Positions 62,551-64,000 of a DNA stretch of 64,000 nt are shown here, piece by piece. Positions within the stretch are counted from its first letter, which is position 1. Every line of letters begins with the position of its first letter. The stretch comes from Acerihabitans sp015654925 (GTDB taxonomy: Bacteria > Pseudomonadota > Gammaproteobacteria > Enterobacterales > Enterobacteriaceae). The notes below the pieces were generated by a model. It was given only the letters and a program-made list of their open reading frames with translations. It was not told where the DNA came from and searched no databases. Made by a program: the position numbers and the translations under genes. The DNA is taken from positions 2,480,001 through 2,544,000 of the forward strand of contig NZ_CP178732.1 of assembly GCF_047324175.1 (NCBI RefSeq). The letters are read 5' to 3'.

Positions 62551-64000
62551 ATGGCGGTAACATCCATAGCCCAGGCATGCGATCTGGTGATTTTCGGCAC
62601 TAAAGGCGATCTGGCCCGCCGGAAATTATTGCCTTCTTTGTATCAATTGGAGAAAGCCGGTTCCATTCATCCGGAGACGCGCATTATCGGCGTCGGCCGT
62701 GCTGATTGGGACGTGAAAGCCTACGTCAAGGTGGTGCGCGAAGCATTGGAAACCTTTATGAAAGAGCCCATCGACGAGAAGCTCTGGAAGACGCTCAGCG
62801 GCCGCCTGGATTTTTGCAATCTTGATGTCAACGAAAGCAAGCATTTCAGCAAACTGGCGGACAAACTCGATCAAGAGGCCCGCGTTACCATCAACTATTT
62901 CGCCATGCCGCCCAATACCTTCGGCGCCATTTGCCAGGGCCTTGGCCTGGCCGGCCTGAATAAAGAACCGAGCCGGGTCGTGATGGAAAAACCCCTGGGC
63001 ACCGATTTGGCCTCATCCAGGGTTATTAACGATCAGGTCGCCGAATACTTTAAAGAGTGCCAGGTTTATCGCATCGACCACTACCTGGGCAAAGAAACGG
63101 TGCTCAACCTGCTGGCGCTGCGGTTCGCCAACTCGCTGTTCGCCACCAACTGGGACAATCGCACCATCGATCACGTGCAGATCACCGTCGCGGAAGAAGT
63201 GGGTATCGAAGGGCGGTGGGGGTATTTCGACAAAGCCGGCCAGATGCGCGATATGATTCAAAGCCATCTGCTGCAAATCCTGACCATGATCGCCATGTCG
63301 CCGCCCTCGGATCTGACCACCGACCGTATCCGTGACGAAAAGGTCAAGGTACTGCGCTCGCTGCGTCCGATCGATCATTCCAATGTGCGCGATACCACGG
63401 TGCGCGGGCAATATACCGCCGGTTTCGTACAGGGCAAAAAGGTGCCCGGCTACCTGGAAGAAGAGGGCGCCAATAAAAGCAGCCATACCGAAACCTTTGT
63501 TTCGATCCGGGTGGATATCGATAACTGGCGCTGGGCCGGCGTACCGTTTTACCTGCGTACCGGGAAACGCCTGCCGACCAAATGTTCCGAAGTCGTGGTG
63601 TACTTCAAGAACCCCGCGCTCAACTTGTTCCGCGACTCCTATCAGGAACTGCCGCAAAACAAGCTGACCATCCGTTTGCAGCCGGACGAAGGCATGGATA
63701 TCCAAATACTCAACAAGGTGCCGGGGCTTGATCACAAACATCGCCTGCAAACCACCAAGCTGGATTTGAGCTTCTCCGAAACCTTCAACCAGGAACATCT
63801 GGCCGACGCTTACGAACGGCTGCTGCTGGAAACCATGCGCGGCATCCAGGCGCTGTTCGTGCGCCGCGACGAAGTGGAAGAGGCCTGGACGTGGGTGGAC
63901 TCGATCATGGACGCCTGGGCGTCGGATAATGACGCGCCCAAGCCTTACCAGTCGGGCACCTGGGGGCCGGTGGCCTCGGTAGCCATGATCACCCGCGACG
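62551..64000 (+). CDS. zwf: Glucose-6-phosphate 1-dehydrogenase, 3' end beyond window
   Basis: 483 codons are present and the frame is open to the window edge; E. coli Zwf has 491, so only a few codons are missing. The NADP site FGTKGDLARRKLLPSL is at residues 15-30, and the substrate motif YRIDHYLGKE is near 172-181. It starts the oxidative pentose phosphate and Entner-Doudoroff routes. GAGGAGAGGAAC gives a strong start at 62551. It is divergent from hexR and carries a HexR box in its leader. Confidence 0.97.
   Translation, partial: MAVTSIAQACDLVIFGTKGDLARRKLLPSLYQLEKAGSIHPETRIIGVGRADWDVKAYVKVVREALETFMKEPIDEKLWKTLSGRLDFCNLDVNESKHFSKLADKLDQEARVTINYFAMPPNTFGAICQGLGLAGLNKEPSRVVMEKPLGTDLASSRVINDQVAEYFKECQVYRIDHYLGKETVLNLLALRFANSLFATNWDNRTIDHVQITVAEEVGIEGRWGYFDKAGQMRDMIQSHLLQILTMIAMSPPSDLTTDRIRDEKVKVLRSLRPIDHSNVRDTTVRGQYTAGFVQGKKVPGYLEEEGANKSSHTETFVSIRVDIDNWRWAGVPFYLRTGKRLPTKCSEVVVYFKNPALNLFRDSYQELPQNKLTIRLQPDEGMDIQILNKVPGLDHKHRLQTTKLDLSFSETFNQEHLADAYERLLLETMRGIQALFVRRDEVEEAWTWVDSIMDAWASDNDAPKPYQSGTWGPVASVAMITRD

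Noticed and set aside
1..64000. CRISPR arrays, insertion sequences, prophage genes and rRNA
   Set aside because: I looked for regularly spaced repeats, transposase-like proteins, phage structural proteins and rRNA and found none in this window.

Overview
The window looks like a chromosomal segment of a member of the Enterobacterales. The housekeeping proteins (argS, aspS, ruvABC, znuABC, zwf, phoH, putA) read as close relatives of the Escherichia/Serratia/Pectobacteriaceae families. The gene order and the mixture of losses and insertions would fit a Sodalis-like or Bruguierivoracaceae-type genome, but that genus-level placement is an inference. Coding DNA is mostly GC-rich; a few stretches (about 480-820, 14.9-18.9 kb) are clearly AT-rich and look acquired or non-coding.

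Region 1 (1-8.9 kb): small stress-type genes (a lipoprotein, an IraP-like anti-adaptor, a YmgB-like protein, a zinc-ribbon protein, a CsbD/ElaB-like protein), then the flagellar late genes. fliD-fliS-fliT (minus) and fliC (plus) diverge from two textbook sigma-28 promoters; fliA and fliZ follow.

Region 2 (8.9-35 kb): a block that follows the E. coli 23-24 minute order, with deletions and insertions. It runs putA, phoH (putP and efeUOB absent), tRNA-Ser(GGA), an AT-rich module (TupA-like ATP-grasp, polysaccharide flippase, ToxR-like membrane regulator), ycdY, yceB, grxB, mdtH, rimJ, mviM (yceH absent), a 2840-residue cyclic beta-glucan synthase, and murJ.

Region 3 (35-37.4 kb): a tautomerase and a carboxymuconolactone-decarboxylase-family gene, divergent from a LysR regulator coupled to a LysE-type exporter.

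Region 4 (37.4-64 kb): argS, yecM, a MalY/PatB-type C-S lyase, cutC, cmoB, cmoA, yecN, yecE, a two-gene Septu-like (PtuA/PtuB) defence candidate inserted between yecE and yecD and followed by a 140-bp tandem repeat, then aspS, nudB, yebC, ruvC, ruvAB (LexA box), znuBC/znuA (Zur box), mepM, lpxM, pykA, hexR and the 5' part of zwf (HexR box).

The most notable accessory items are the PtuAB-like pair with its downstream repeat, the NdvB-like giant synthase in the mviM-murJ gap, the flippase/ATP-grasp module, and small ORFs below usual annotation cut-offs, especially a 39-residue predicted membrane peptide upstream of yecM. All assignments come from reading the sequence and remembered family features; no database search was run.
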